45,414 nt of DNA, taken from a virus. The first letter of the stretch is position 1; the number at the start of each line of letters is the position of its first letter. The notes below the pieces were generated by a model, which saw only the letters and a program-made list of their open reading frames with translations, did no database searches and was not told where the DNA came from. The position numbers and the translations under genes were made by a program. Location of the stretch: IMG/VR virus record IMGVR_UViG_3300042560_002043, positions 1-45,414 of that record; one strand, given 5' to 3'. This document shows positions 37,502 through 45,414 of the stretch, one piece after another.

Positions 37502-37950
37502 CAGATCGAAAGGCCAAGCGCTCCGTTGATCAGAGAAAAATCAATCTTCAATGGATAGGGAACCGTCACAGTTTGGCTGGCAGCAAAAGACCAGTAACCG
37601 AGCAATAACTGCTCGGATGCTGTTGTATTGCTAGATTGAGAATAGACGTAGATATGACGAAAGGGCCCAAAGCCTGCGCCGGTTGCATCCCAGATTATGT
37701 CATTGCCGACAAGTAGCCATTTGTTGCCGCTTATGCTGCGGCTTGTGATGGTTAGCGCAGTGGGGCCAGGGTAGCCGTTGCCGGCACCGATATCGACAAG
37801 GTCGCCGCGCTTTGTGTGCGCCAGGTTTGGTGTGGTGTTGGTAAGGCCAACACAAATGATATCATTTTGCATACTGATCGCACTATTCTTCCCTAGTGCA
37901 AGCTGCGCCAGGAAGCTGTCGTACGGTTGAAAGGATGGATTTTCAGACAT
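37501..37950 (-). CDS. Tail structural protein (149 aa)
   Basis: A beta-rich product (IICVGLTNTTPNLAHTKRGD, LVDIGAGNGYPGPTALTITS, FRHIYVYSQSSNT, QLLLGYWSFAASQTVTVPYP). Proteins with this pattern are often encoded near the tail tip of siphoviruses; the exact role is unknown. The ATG at 37950 lies 16 bp after the tail-tip gene stop. Confidence 0.6.
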   Translation of the reverse strand: MSENPSFQPYDSFLAQLALGKNSAISMQNDIICVGLTNTTPNLAHTKRGDLVDIGAGNGYPGPTALTITSRSISGNKWLLVGNDIIWDATGAGFGPFRHIYVYSQSSNTTASEQLLLGYWSFAASQTVTVPYPLKIDFSLINGALGLSI

Positions 37951-37966
37951 GCGCTAGAAGGTTGCT

Positions 37967-40000
37967 TTATGCAATTCTAGCAGCGGCAACAACCTGAGCC
38001 AGGAGGCTGGCACCAGTTTGATCCGTCGGATGGTGCTCCAGCTCCAGCGTCCACGGGCCCAGGGGCGGGCCGCTGACGGAGAGGAGATGGTAGTAGTAGC
38101 TCCAGTCGCCAGAACGGCCGACGGAGGGGTTGATCGCCTGGCTGAAGGCCACGATGCTGCCAGGCGCAAGGGCTGCCATCGCCAGCGAAGGCTCGACTTG
38201 AATGGTGGCTCGATGCTCGACGTAGCGCCGCCGGGCCAGCTCAAGGGCGGCCAGCCTGACCGCGTGCAACTCGCGGGTGACCCACTCGGATGCGTCAACC
38301 ACCTCCACGGGGCTGCCATTCGATACCCCGTTGAACCTGAACGGGCCAGAGGCGCGGATGATGCCGACGTTGGTTTCTGGTTGCTCGCGCCAGCGGGGGA
38401 GGATGCCAACCTGCCAGTGGCGATCCTCAGCGGGGATGCCTTGTATCGATGGCGGGCCGATGATATTGGCTTCGTTGAAGATAGCAACCGGAACGAGCGG
38501 GGCGGTGTTGAATTGATAGGTATCTGTGATCGGGATAGCGGGCCGCAAGCCGATTTTTCCGTTGTGGTTTGTTGGCCGCAACAGAAACAGGGGAGCCATG
38601 ACATCAAGCCATTCGGCGATGTTTGCGGGAGCAACGGCTAAGCCATCGCAGGTGATGGCATTGGCAGCATTGAATCTAGCCGAAAGGAGAAGGAAAGCAT
38701 CATCAATCTGTGAGGCATCTATTTCCTGCGACTGAAGCATGGCGTATTTTGCAAGATCTGGAAACAGGTTGCTGGAACCTGCTGTGCCTTCAATCAATCT
38801 TGGTACTGGTGTGCCATTGCGAGCGAAGACGTGAATATGCCGCCGCCAGCCTTCATTTTCTGCCGGATATTGTTTTGTTACAGATAGTGTGGTCAGATCG
38901 GCATAGGTTCCGCCGGTGCCGCAGTGGAGGGTAGCTTCAGGTTTGGGTGTAGGCTCGCTGTTTTCTTCCAGTATATCAAGAGTATAGGTTACACCAGCAA
39001 GGCCGCCGTATGCGCCGGTTTCATACCTGTAACTTAAATAGGTTTCGCTTGCTGTAACAGTTTTCAAAAAACCGCCCCTGACAATTTCATAGATGTAAAT
39101 ACTAATGTTTCCATACGGCTCTGTTGATGCAGGCCGGTTGAAGGTGTAGTTAGAGATGTTCAGGTAACGCGCTGCATCGGTTCTATTGTAGATGGCAGAG
39201 TTTCTGGCCGATAAATACAAACCATAGGTATAGCCATTGCTACTTGACTCATACAGCTCTACATAGTCGCGGCTGCCACCGGTAAAAGATTTCTCATCAT
39301 AATCTACTGAATTATAGACCTGAAAATAACTAAGGCTGCCGTACCATTCTGTTGATGGATTCTGTACCGGTGTAGTACGGGGCATCCCGTAAAGAGTGCT
39401 ACCTCCAGAAGATGGCCAGTCTATTTTTTTGTCGATGGTTATCTCAAATCTGGTTATGTAGTTTCCTGATGTGCTTACAGTTGTTTCGGCCATTGCTTCG
39501 GCGATGGCCGCGGCAAGGCCAAGGGTGGAATACCCCCTAATCTCCAGCAAGGCGCCTCCTATTTTATCGCCGACGATAGTCTCCTGCCTGTTGCTTGTCG
39601 TTACAAGAAATCTCTGTTGTATCAGGTTGCCCGGTGTCCATGTTCCTGCCCTTCCGTTATAGGCTTGTTGATATTCGCCGGCAACAAGCGGAGTATCGCC
39701 TTGGTAGATATCGCCAAGTTGAATCGTGGGCAATTGGCCAGCTGAGAGGACCAGCTGGTACGAGGCAGTGACTTGGTTCAGGTTGTCGTTCTCGAATCTG
39801 CATTCTGACGCGAGGGGGCTCGCCCACACGCCGCCTGCGCCGTTCTCGCGCTTTCCAAACACCACCGGCACGGACCACCCAAGGTCCAGGCTGGCCTGAG
39901 CTACGTTCAGATCGTTCCCGCCGGTTTGGCTGTCGGACGCGGCCAGCAGGCGCCGATCAGCGGCCTGGAGGGGTGCAGCAGCGGCAGGGATCAGCAGCAT
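37967..40000 (-). CDS. Tail tip / host-specificity protein (677 aa)
   Basis: The N-terminus (RRLLAASDSQTGGNDLNVAQ, then SLDLGWSVPVVFGKRENGAG and NDNLNQVTASYQLVLSAGQL) looks like tail-tip proteins I recall from environmental siphoviruses. The middle is a variable beta region. The C-terminal third (EWLDVMAPLFLLRPTNHNGK, RRYVEHRATIQVEPSLAMAA, LAPGSIVAFSQAINP) resembles a hub domain, like that of gpJ-type proteins. It would close the tail tube and hold the fibres. It starts in a TGATG overlap with the 153-aa gene. Confidence 0.75.
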   Translation of the reverse strand: MLLIPAAAAPLQAADRRLLAASDSQTGGNDLNVAQASLDLGWSVPVVFGKRENGAGGVWASPLASECRFENDNLNQVTASYQLVLSAGQLPTIQLGDIYQGDTPLVAGEYQQAYNGRAGTWTPGNLIQQRFLVTTSNRQETIVGDKIGGALLEIRGYSTLGLAAAIAEAMAETTVSTSGNYITRFEITIDKKIDWPSSGGSTLYGMPRTTPVQNPSTEWYGSLSYFQVYNSVDYDEKSFTGGSRDYVELYESSSNGYTYGLYLSARNSAIYNRTDAARYLNISNYTFNRPASTEPYGNISIYIYEIVRGGFLKTVTASETYLSYRYETGAYGGLAGVTYTLDILEENSEPTPKPEATLHCGTGGTYADLTTLSVTKQYPAENEGWRRHIHVFARNGTPVPRLIEGTAGSSNLFPDLAKYAMLQSQEIDASQIDDAFLLLSARFNAANAITCDGLAVAPANIAEWLDVMAPLFLLRPTNHNGKIGLRPAIPITDTYQFNTAPLVPVAIFNEANIIGPPSIQGIPAEDRHWQVGILPRWREQPETNVGIIRASGPFRFNGVSNGSPVEVVDASEWVTRELHAVRLAALELARRRYVEHRATIQVEPSLAMAALAPGSIVAFSQAINPSVGRSGDWSYYYHLLSVSGPPLGPWTLELEHHPTDQTGASLLAQVVAAARIA

Positions 40001-40461
40001 CAGAGCCTACAGGGGATCCCTACCACAGTGGAATCGTACCGGCGGGCAGGGAACTGAGCCGCCACCGGTGACAGCGGCGAACCCACCACCACGCTCAAGG
40101 TGGAGACGCCCTGGATGCTCCAGGAGATCAGCCGGCCAACGAACTGCGCGAGGATCGCCTGGCCCGCGGGGGGCGCCTCCGGGGCGACTGCTGCGGTGAA
40201 CTGATAGGCGGTGATGGCCGCCAGGTAGAAGCCGGTGCCAATGCCTACCATTTCCCTCGCGCCAGTCAGTGCAGGCATTGTAAGGGTGATTTCATTCGCA
40301 TCGGCAGTTACAGCAGAGGCAAACTTATCAACACCAAAATCAAGAAACTGATAGGGGATGCCATCTTGCGTGATAGTTGAATGGTAGAAGTTTTGCACAC
40401 TGTAGGCAGTAGAACCGTTGGGTTCGTAGACACGTAGGAAAATGGGAGTATGTGTTGTCAT
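40000..40461 (-). CDS. Minor tail protein (153 aa)
   Basis: A small beta-rich protein (IFLRVYEPNGSTAYSVQNFY, YQFLDFGVDKFASAVTADAN, then FVGRLISWSIQGVSTLSVVV and a final ARRYDSTVVGIPC). Position after the tape measure and before the tip protein matches lambda M/L-type minor tail proteins. It overlaps the tape measure stop by 4 bp. Confidence 0.66.
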   Translation of the reverse strand: MTTHTPIFLRVYEPNGSTAYSVQNFYHSTITQDGIPYQFLDFGVDKFASAVTADANEITLTMPALTGAREMVGIGTGFYLAAITAYQFTAAVAPEAPPAGQAILAQFVGRLISWSIQGVSTLSVVVGSPLSPVAAQFPARRYDSTVVGIPCRL

Positions 40462-43400
40462 CTTCTTCCTCTACGGCGCTTTCCGGAGGGTTGGCGTTGC
40501 TCGGCGTTGTTCTTGCTTATTGCCTGTTTGGCTACTTCATAGGCCATTCTTTCCATCTCACTCTTGGGGGCCCATAGTTGTCCATCAGGCATTGGTGTCA
40601 TTTTAGGTTGGATTGATATTGTGCCGTTAAATTCGGTGTCACCGACAAGGAAGCCGCCGCCGCCGGGGCCACCGCCAGCGACTCCCGTGGAATAGCCAAA
40701 CCCTGGGCTTGTAGTGGGGCCATAGGCCGTGTCTGTCCTGTTTGCTTTCATTGCCGCCACTCTATCCTCCTCTCTTACAAACCAGGGATCTGCGGGCGCG
40801 GGCATACGAACGCCGCCCCAAGGTGTCAATGAGCCACCAAAACTCTTAAGTACGTTTAGCTTGTCCATGTCAGATAATCCATACCGACCACGAGTTCCTC
40901 TATTTGCTTCGGCAAGCCTGTCTTCTGCTTCATGAAGTCGCAAAGTACCAAACGGATCAAAAGTGTACGTTACACCATTTACTACTTTTGTACCTTGCTT
41001 AAAGGTTGATACGCGATTATTTGGCAACCAACCTCCACCCCGCGCAAGTTCATGCTGATAACCTTGAACATATCCCCCCGTAGCAAACCTAGGGATTGCC
41101 GCTGCTCCCGTCACACCTGCCAGCACATTCCGTGCAAACCCCATCCGCTTGGAATCCGGCACGATGCTCTCGCCTTCACCGCCTTCTCCAACCCATGCCA
41201 GCGTGGGGCCTCGTACGTGGCCGCCGGCTGCAAAACCGGAAACTTGGTTTGATATATTGAACGATCCATCTTTATTCTGTCTTACAGTGACCTTTCCGCC
41301 TGATGCTTGATTTGTCGTGCCGCCACCAGCCATTGCGGCAGCAGTTCCCGGATCATAGCCAGCATTGATGCCACTAGCCTGCAGGTTCAAGTTGGCAACC
41401 TGCGTCCTAGCCTTCACACTTGCGTCAAAGGCTCGATTCTCTACCGCTGCAACAATCAGCTTACTTCTTGCTTGTTCTCTGGCCATCGTAAGATCAGCCG
41501 TGATCTTACCATATCGTAGGGCAATGTTGTACGCTTCTGTTGCACGGCGGAATTCGTTCTCAGCATTGATTACCCTGATCTGTTCCAGCTGTTTTTCTGC
41601 ATCGATCTGAGCAATAATGGCGTTATAGTTTACTTGCGCAGACCTATACTCTAGGTCCGCAATCTGCTGGGCGATTTCTTTTCGCTCTACTTCTGTCTGC
41701 GCAAGCGATTGCTTTTGCTCTAAAATTGCTCGTGCTACGCCGATCTGCGCTTGCTCTACATTTAAGATATTCTGCGCAGCATCACGCCGTTCATTTATTC
41801 TTGCTGTTGCTGCTTCGTTGATCCTTACTACTTGATCATATTGCTGATTCATCCTATCCGTGATTTCTTTTTCTATTGCCGCTTGGCGTTCTTTGGTGGC
41901 GGCTAGTTGTTCGGCCTGTGGCGCAATGCTCGACAATGCTTGACCATATTGGCTAACGGCGGCGGCGGCTCCTTCTTCGGCAAGTTTACGATTTACGGCA
42001 GATACTTTAGCCTGTTGAGCAATCTCGTCAAGTTTTTTCCATTCCGCAACGATTACTTCTGGCTCACCGCGAATGACTCCCATCAATACAGCGAATGTCT
42101 TTGCCAGGCCGATCGCAGGCATTGAAACTACATCAAGAATATGCTCTGCATTTTTTGCAAAACCATTTACTAGATCCGTAAGACCCATAATAACCGGCGT
42201 AACCTTGGGAAGCAATTCTTCGCCTAATGCCGTGGAAAGGTCTTTCACCGCAGCGGTATAGCGCTGTACCGGAGTAGGCTCTGGCGGCTTTAGCTTTGCG
42301 AGTTCTTCTGTTGCTTTTATGATTATATCAGTTGTGATCTTGCCATCGGATCCTAGCTTTTTGATCTCTCCTACTGATACTCCCATTACTTTGGCCAACG
42401 CAACGCCAATTGCTGGCATTCGCTCCATTAACGAGCGCAGTTCATCACCTTGCAGCCTTCCTGACCCCATAGCCTGGCCCAACTGGCGAAAGGCTTCGGC
42501 TCCGTCGTAAGCGCTAAGACCACCTAGCAGCACGGCATTATTAACGCCAGTATATACCGTTTCAATTTGATTTAATGAAACACCCATAGGCCGCAATCTA
42601 TTGTAAAGATTGGCAACCGCGGCTTGAGAATCGATATTGGCAATAGCAAATTGCTGTGCTCCTCTTGCCGCAATTTCATATATGCCAGCAACTTCGCCCA
42701 GTTCACCAGCTGTTGCATTGATTCGCCTACGGGTTAATTCTGCTTCTTGTCCGGCTGAGATGATGTTTCCCGCAATTTGAACTGTACCAACAGCACCCAA
42801 GGCAGCAGCAGCACTTATCGCCATGTTTCTTAACGACGTCATTCCTGCCATCATTTGCTGTTGAGAAGCCAGTTGGGCTCTGGATGATTCCGCTTGCCTC
42901 TGCTGAGTCTCTCTATCCATATCCCGAAAAGCTGCAAACATCTGCGCATCTGCTCTCGCTTTGTTCGCTGCTGCCTGCGCACGCCTATTCGCTGCTTCTA
43001 CTCCATCCAATGCCGCAACAGTCGCCTGCCTTTCCAGTCCCGCAATTTGCTTTAGATTGTTGATAGATTGATATTGAGCCCTTGCCTTCTGGATTTCAAT
43101 CTGTAATCCTTGTTCTGCTGCAGCTTTCTCCGATCGCATTGCATTGGTCACCACCAACGCCTGCTTCATTGCCGCATCGGCAGCCCTCACGCGATCTGCC
43201 GCGATCTTCACCTGCGCCGCCGCAAGCTCCTTCTGTGCCGCCAGTTGCTTGGTCGTCGCTGCATACTCAGCCTCAGCAGCCCTGAGGCTGATCTGCGCAC
43301 GCTGAGAGGCGAATGCAGCCCGCTCCTTCTCCGTCCTGGCCGCTGCCTGCTGGTTCTCGATCAACGTCCGCGATAGGGCCAGCTGGGCGCGCTCCAGCGT

Positions 43401-43517
43401 TGCTAGCTGCCGCGTCTCGTCTGCTACCTGCCGCATCGCAGCAGACAACGCCCGCACGTCAGCTGCCCCCTCGACTCGGGCACCGATTCGCAGGATGGCA
43501 TCAAACGTGGTAGCCAT
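40458..43517 (-). CDS. Tail tape measure protein (1019 aa)
   Basis: Length and pattern are those of a tape measure protein. Residues 25-220 are Ala/Gln/Glu-rich coiled coil. Residues 245-400 form the classical tape-measure domain (AGQEAELTRRRINATAGELG, GVNNAVLLGGLSAYDGAEAF, QLGQAMGSGRLQGDELRSLM, MPAIGVALAKVMGVSVGEIK). More coiled coil follows, and a Gly-rich C-terminus. It sets tail length; by the usual 1.5 angstrom per residue, the tail would be roughly 150 nm. It starts in a TGATG overlap with the GT reading frame. Confidence 0.93.
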   Translation of the reverse strand: MATTFDAILRIGARVEGAADVRALSAAMRQVADETRQLATLERAQLALSRTLIENQQAAARTEKERAAFASQRAQISLRAAEAEYAATTKQLAAQKELAAAQVKIAADRVRAADAAMKQALVVTNAMRSEKAAAEQGLQIEIQKARAQYQSINNLKQIAGLERQATVAALDGVEAANRRAQAAANKARADAQMFAAFRDMDRETQQRQAESSRAQLASQQQMMAGMTSLRNMAISAAAALGAVGTVQIAGNIISAGQEAELTRRRINATAGELGEVAGIYEIAARGAQQFAIANIDSQAAVANLYNRLRPMGVSLNQIETVYTGVNNAVLLGGLSAYDGAEAFRQLGQAMGSGRLQGDELRSLMERMPAIGVALAKVMGVSVGEIKKLGSDGKITTDIIIKATEELAKLKPPEPTPVQRYTAAVKDLSTALGEELLPKVTPVIMGLTDLVNGFAKNAEHILDVVSMPAIGLAKTFAVLMGVIRGEPEVIVAEWKKLDEIAQQAKVSAVNRKLAEEGAAAAVSQYGQALSSIAPQAEQLAATKERQAAIEKEITDRMNQQYDQVVRINEAATARINERRDAAQNILNVEQAQIGVARAILEQKQSLAQTEVERKEIAQQIADLEYRSAQVNYNAIIAQIDAEKQLEQIRVINAENEFRRATEAYNIALRYGKITADLTMAREQARSKLIVAAVENRAFDASVKARTQVANLNLQASGINAGYDPGTAAAMAGGGTTNQASGGKVTVRQNKDGSFNISNQVSGFAAGGHVRGPTLAWVGEGGEGESIVPDSKRMGFARNVLAGVTGAAAIPRFATGGYVQGYQHELARGGGWLPNNRVSTFKQGTKVVNGVTYTFDPFGTLRLHEAEDRLAEANRGTRGRYGLSDMDKLNVLKSFGGSLTPWGGVRMPAPADPWFVREEDRVAAMKANRTDTAYGPTTSPGFGYSTGVAGGGPGGGGFLVGDTEFNGTISIQPKMTPMPDGQLWAPKSEMERMAYEVAKQAISKNNAEQRQPSGKRRRGRR

Positions 43518-44247
43518 CAGTTATCCCCGTAGAAGCAGGCAAGCCAAGCTGTCTCCATTATATCAAGGCCGTCGATCATCTCAGCTTGATCTTGCACTCT
43601 ATAGACTCCGCAGTATTCAATGGCCAGGCTCATATCAAGACCAAGGGGGCCATTTGAGCCGTACCGCCAGTTCTTCCGCAACCTGTAAAACATATCTACC
43701 ACCTCTTTTGTTTCTGGATACAACCCAAACCGCTTAGCTTTGGGTGATGGCGATCCTGGTAGATTCGTGATGTTTAGTAGCGCAGCAGCCTGTTCTAGCT
43801 CTGCTTGCTGCTGCTCTACTTTCGGTGCCTGCGCTAGCTCCCAGAGGAACTCGGCGGCTCCGGTGAGTTTCCCACCTTCCGGGTTTCCATCGATTCATAC
43901 CAGCCCATGACGATGGCACTGGCGACTCCCTCTCGATCCAGGAATTGGGCCTTCCTCTCTGGGGAGAATTCAACCTCAGAGCCATCACGGTTCTTCATTC
44001 CTCGCCAGCCGGCGAGAAGTTCATCGGCTAGGGCTTCGTCTGAAATAGCGTCGGCGGGTATTTCACTGGTAGCCTCAATCTTCTTGGCATTGTCAAGGAT
44101 CAAGGCCAGGAGTTCTTTCTTCCTGGCGTTGCCGACCCTTTTGTAGTAGACCTCTTGCTCCTGTTCTTGGATCTCTCCATCAACAGGAAGAAGAATATTG
44201 ATCTTCCAAAGGTAGTCCGAATCGTCAAGGAAGAACGGGGAGGCCAT
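43517..44247 (-). CDS. Tail assembly chaperone fusion GT, made by -1 frameshift
   Basis: Reading from ATG at 44247 in frame to the slippery heptamer at 43867-43873, slipping back one base there, gives an open frame to the stop at 43517. The new part begins LTGAAEFLWELAQAPK, continues with a Gln/Glu-rich helix and includes KAKRFGLYPETKEVVDMFYR and SLAIEYCGVYRVQDQAEMID. The two parts have 127 and 116 codons, 243 in total. This is the lambda G/GT arrangement, in which the minor fusion product recruits the tape measure and tube proteins. The T region has no start of its own before residue YPET, so frameshifting is the only natural route. Confidence 0.85.
43834..44247 (-). CDS. Tail assembly chaperone G (unshifted product)
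   Basis: The 137-aa zero-frame product has the layout of lambda gpG: a beta N-terminus (DDSDYLWKINILLPVDGEIQ, EQEVYYKRVGNARKKELL) and helices (DEALADELLAGWRGMKNRDG, EGVASAIVMGWYE). The last ten codons after the slippery site (ending PPSSSGS) are a short unconserved-looking tail before the stop, as expected if most ribosomes do not shift. It lies between the tail tube and tape measure genes. Confidence 0.85.
   Translation of the reverse strand: MASPFFLDDSDYLWKINILLPVDGEIQEQEQEVYYKRVGNARKKELLALILDNAKKIEATSEIPADAISDEALADELLAGWRGMKNRDGSEVEFSPERKAQFLDREGVASAIVMGWYESMETRKVGNSPEPPSSSGS
43867..43873 (-). promoter_or_regulatory. Slippery heptamer for programmed -1 frameshifting
   Basis: On the minus strand the sequence is GGGAAAC, read as G GGA AAC in the zero frame. 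It fits the X XXY YYZ rule and differs from lambda's GGGAAAG only in the last base. It lies ten codons before the zero-frame stop. Confidence 0.82.
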
Positions 44248-44278
44248 GACAGGAGGCAGGGGCAGGGTGATGGTTGTA

Positions 44279-45217
44279 TCAGGTTAGCACCAGAGACCAC
44301 GCCGTGGGACCCGTAGCGCTGAACGGCATATTGCGCAGCACCAAGCTGTCGCTTCCCTTGGTGTAGGTGGCACGGCCGAAACTGGCCGCGGCAACATTGA
44401 AGGCGAAGGTGTTGCCCACACCGCCAGCGGCATGTGTAAGGCTAATCGGGTACGTAAGGCCCGACGTGGACAAAGTTGCCACAGGTTGGGTGGCCATGGG
44501 CTTCTGCTCGAAGACAATAGATCCGGAAGGCTTGGAATCGGTGATTAAGATTCGTGGTGTGCAACCGGCGCGGCTGCTGAAAGCGACAACGTTGCCGCTG
44601 TCGAATTCAAAGCCCTGCAGGCAATTGGCTACAGAATTGACGGTGAATTGAGTGGATGATCCGATCGGTGAGCACTGCGCTTGGTTCGTAAAGGTCGCAG
44701 TAGGGAAGGTACCGGCATCGGTGGGCTGAGAATACAAGCCCATGAAAGTAAACTCAATATACGGAAACTCATCGTTATTCATTCCGATTTTCCAGCTGCC
44801 GCGGCAGCCGGTCATCTGATGAAGCAGAGAGGTGGTGCCATTGGCACCGATGATCAACCAGCGGAGGGTGATGCTACTGCTGGTGCTAACTGCAGGTGTA
44901 TAGGTTGCGCTGGTGCTTGTTACCAGTGTCTCGGTAACCTTTATCGCGGGGAACAAGCCTGCGAAGTTCGGCGCGGTACCTGCTGCTCCAGAGCCGCCAA
45001 GGTAGACCCGGAAGGTGAATGTTTGATGCAGGCGGATGGTTGCCTGTTCGTTGCCTGCTTGATAGGGCAGAACAAGATCTCGCTCGACGCTGTCTCCATT
45101 CATCGGCTCCCAGCTTGGATCCACCTGGATTCTCAGCGGGATGTAGCCGCTTGACGGGGCAGTCCCCTCCACGGTTTCCGGGGCGTAGGTGAGGAGGCCA
45201 GGATTTGTAAAGAACAT
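44279..45217 (-). CDS. Major tail tube protein
   Basis: The 312-aa protein lies just before the G/GT chaperones, as lambda V does. The first 160 residues carry the tube pattern (YIPLRIQVDPSWEPMNGDSV, ERDLVLPYQAGNEQATIRLH, QTFTFRVYLGGSGAAGTAPN, then LLHQMTGCRGSWKIGMNNDE and FPYIEFTFMGLYS). The C-terminal half may add a surface domain. Its hexamers would stack into the tail tube. The ATG at 45217 follows the TGA-TC-ATG junction with the split gene. Confidence 0.82.
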   Translation of the reverse strand: MFFTNPGLLTYAPETVEGTAPSSGYIPLRIQVDPSWEPMNGDSVERDLVLPYQAGNEQATIRLHQTFTFRVYLGGSGAAGTAPNFAGLFPAIKVTETLVTSTSATYTPAVSTSSSITLRWLIIGANGTTSLLHQMTGCRGSWKIGMNNDEFPYIEFTFMGLYSQPTDAGTFPTATFTNQAQCSPIGSSTQFTVNSVANCLQGFEFDSGNVVAFSSRAGCTPRILITDSKPSGSIVFEQKPMATQPVATLSTSGLTYPISLTHAAGGVGNTFAFNVAAASFGRATYTKGSDSLVLRNMPFSATGPTAWSLVLT

Positions 45218-45219
45218 GA

Positions 45220-45414
45220 TCAGGCCTCAGAGGCAGGGGCGGAGGTGGGGGATGTGTTGGCGGCGGCAGGTAGCAGCGCCAGGGGGAGGGGGGACGGCTC
45301 AGGGGTGATACCGGCCTCCGGTGGAGCGGCATCCTCATCGGTTCGATTGTAGGTGCCGCCATCGAGCACGTACCGGCCCGCATGAGTGGGAAGTGCTGGA
45401 GGCGCCTCAGGGGC
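45220..45414 (-). CDS. 3' part of the small late gene split by the contig ends
   Basis: This is the continuation of the frame at 1-151. In the circle the gene starts at position 151, passes the junction and ends at TGA 45220-45222. Positions 45288-45414 repeat bases 1-127. The end of the product (ALLPAAANTSPTSAPASEA) is low-complexity. The stop is followed two bases later by the tail tube ATG. Confidence 0.7.
   Translation of the reverse strand, partial: APEAPPALPTHAGRYVLDGGTYNRTDEDAAPPEAGITPEPSPLPLALLPAAANTSPTSAPASEA
45288..45414. repeat. Terminal direct repeat (right copy)
   Basis: Exact copy of 1-127; see the left copy. When measuring gene content or length, these bases should be counted only once. 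Confidence 0.93.

Noticed and set aside
37954-38634. Second minus-strand frame inside the tail tip gene, and many long antisense frames in GC-rich genes
   Set aside because: These are shadow frames caused by high GC at third codon positions. Their products are low-complexity and rich in Arg, Ser and Pro.
38874-38895. TTGTTACAGATAGTGTGG on the plus strand inside the tail tip gene
   Set aside because: It resembles the first half of the box only, lies inside a minus-strand structural gene and has no -10 or hairpin at the right distance.
1-45414. CRISPR arrays, tRNA genes, insertion sequences
   Set aside because: No regularly spaced repeat-spacer pattern, no cloverleaf with a CCA-type end and no transposase-like protein was found on reading both strands. 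The repeats seen are iterons or in-frame tandem repeats.

Overview
The window is one complete, circularly closed genome of a tailed bacteriophage. Its first 127 bases (1-127) are repeated exactly as its last 127 (45288-45414), so the unique circle is 45,287 bp and the contig ends are only an assembly cut, which falls inside a small late gene. The morphogenesis genes follow the lambda plan (GpA-type large terminase, portal, S49 protease, decoration and E-type capsid proteins, a tail chaperone pair joined by a frameshift, a tape measure), so the particle is probably a siphovirus. A cyanobacterial host, probably a picocyanobacterium of the Synechococcus/Cyanobium kind, is suggested by a cyanobacterial-type primary sigma factor, by first genes of transcripts that lack Shine-Dalgarno sequences, and by promoter boxes resembling the cyanobacterial HLR1 element. 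This host call is an inference. I see no integrase, no convincing CI-type repressor, no tRNA gene and no CRISPR array.

Layout. (1) Late operon, minus strand: read from 12438 leftward through the contig junction and on to 34917. Order: a displaced tail-completion-like gene, a probable cos region with GGTTCAAA repeats, terS, terL, gpW-like connector, portal, S49 protease/scaffold, decoration protein, major capsid protein, small head protein, FII-like joiner, an inserted block of receptor-binding-type genes (548-aa fibre, 222-aa partner, LamG protein), tail terminator, the junction-split gene, tail tube, G/GT chaperones, tape measure, tail-tip and fibre genes. (2) Replication block, minus strand 18013-12682: SF2 helicase, VRR-NUC nuclease, two small genes, a primase-helicase fusion and a DUF7303-like protein. 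Between the last two lies a cluster of about ten TGCCCTACCT-type iterons, the best origin candidate. (3) Early/middle genes, plus strand 18170-34920: RecE-like exonuclease, RecT, a small HTH protein and SSB, then a terminator; a Rieske-type iron-sulphur protein; a three-domain DNA-binding protein; a DNA methyltransferase; dCTP deaminase; many short modular genes joined by ATGA overlaps; and finally the sigma factor. (4) A minus-strand lysis island (C39-type peptidase plus two small membrane proteins, 29148-30433) sits inside the plus-strand region.

How it may work together: early plus-strand transcripts supply recombination, nucleotide and regulatory proteins. Three plus-strand promoters share an 18-bp box, a TATAAT-like -10 and a hairpin at the predicted 5' end of the RNA. 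The sigma factor, last gene of the plus-strand block, could then redirect host RNA polymerase, for example to the long minus-strand late operon. The plus-strand block and the late operon collide tail to tail at 34917-34920 with overlapping stop codons.
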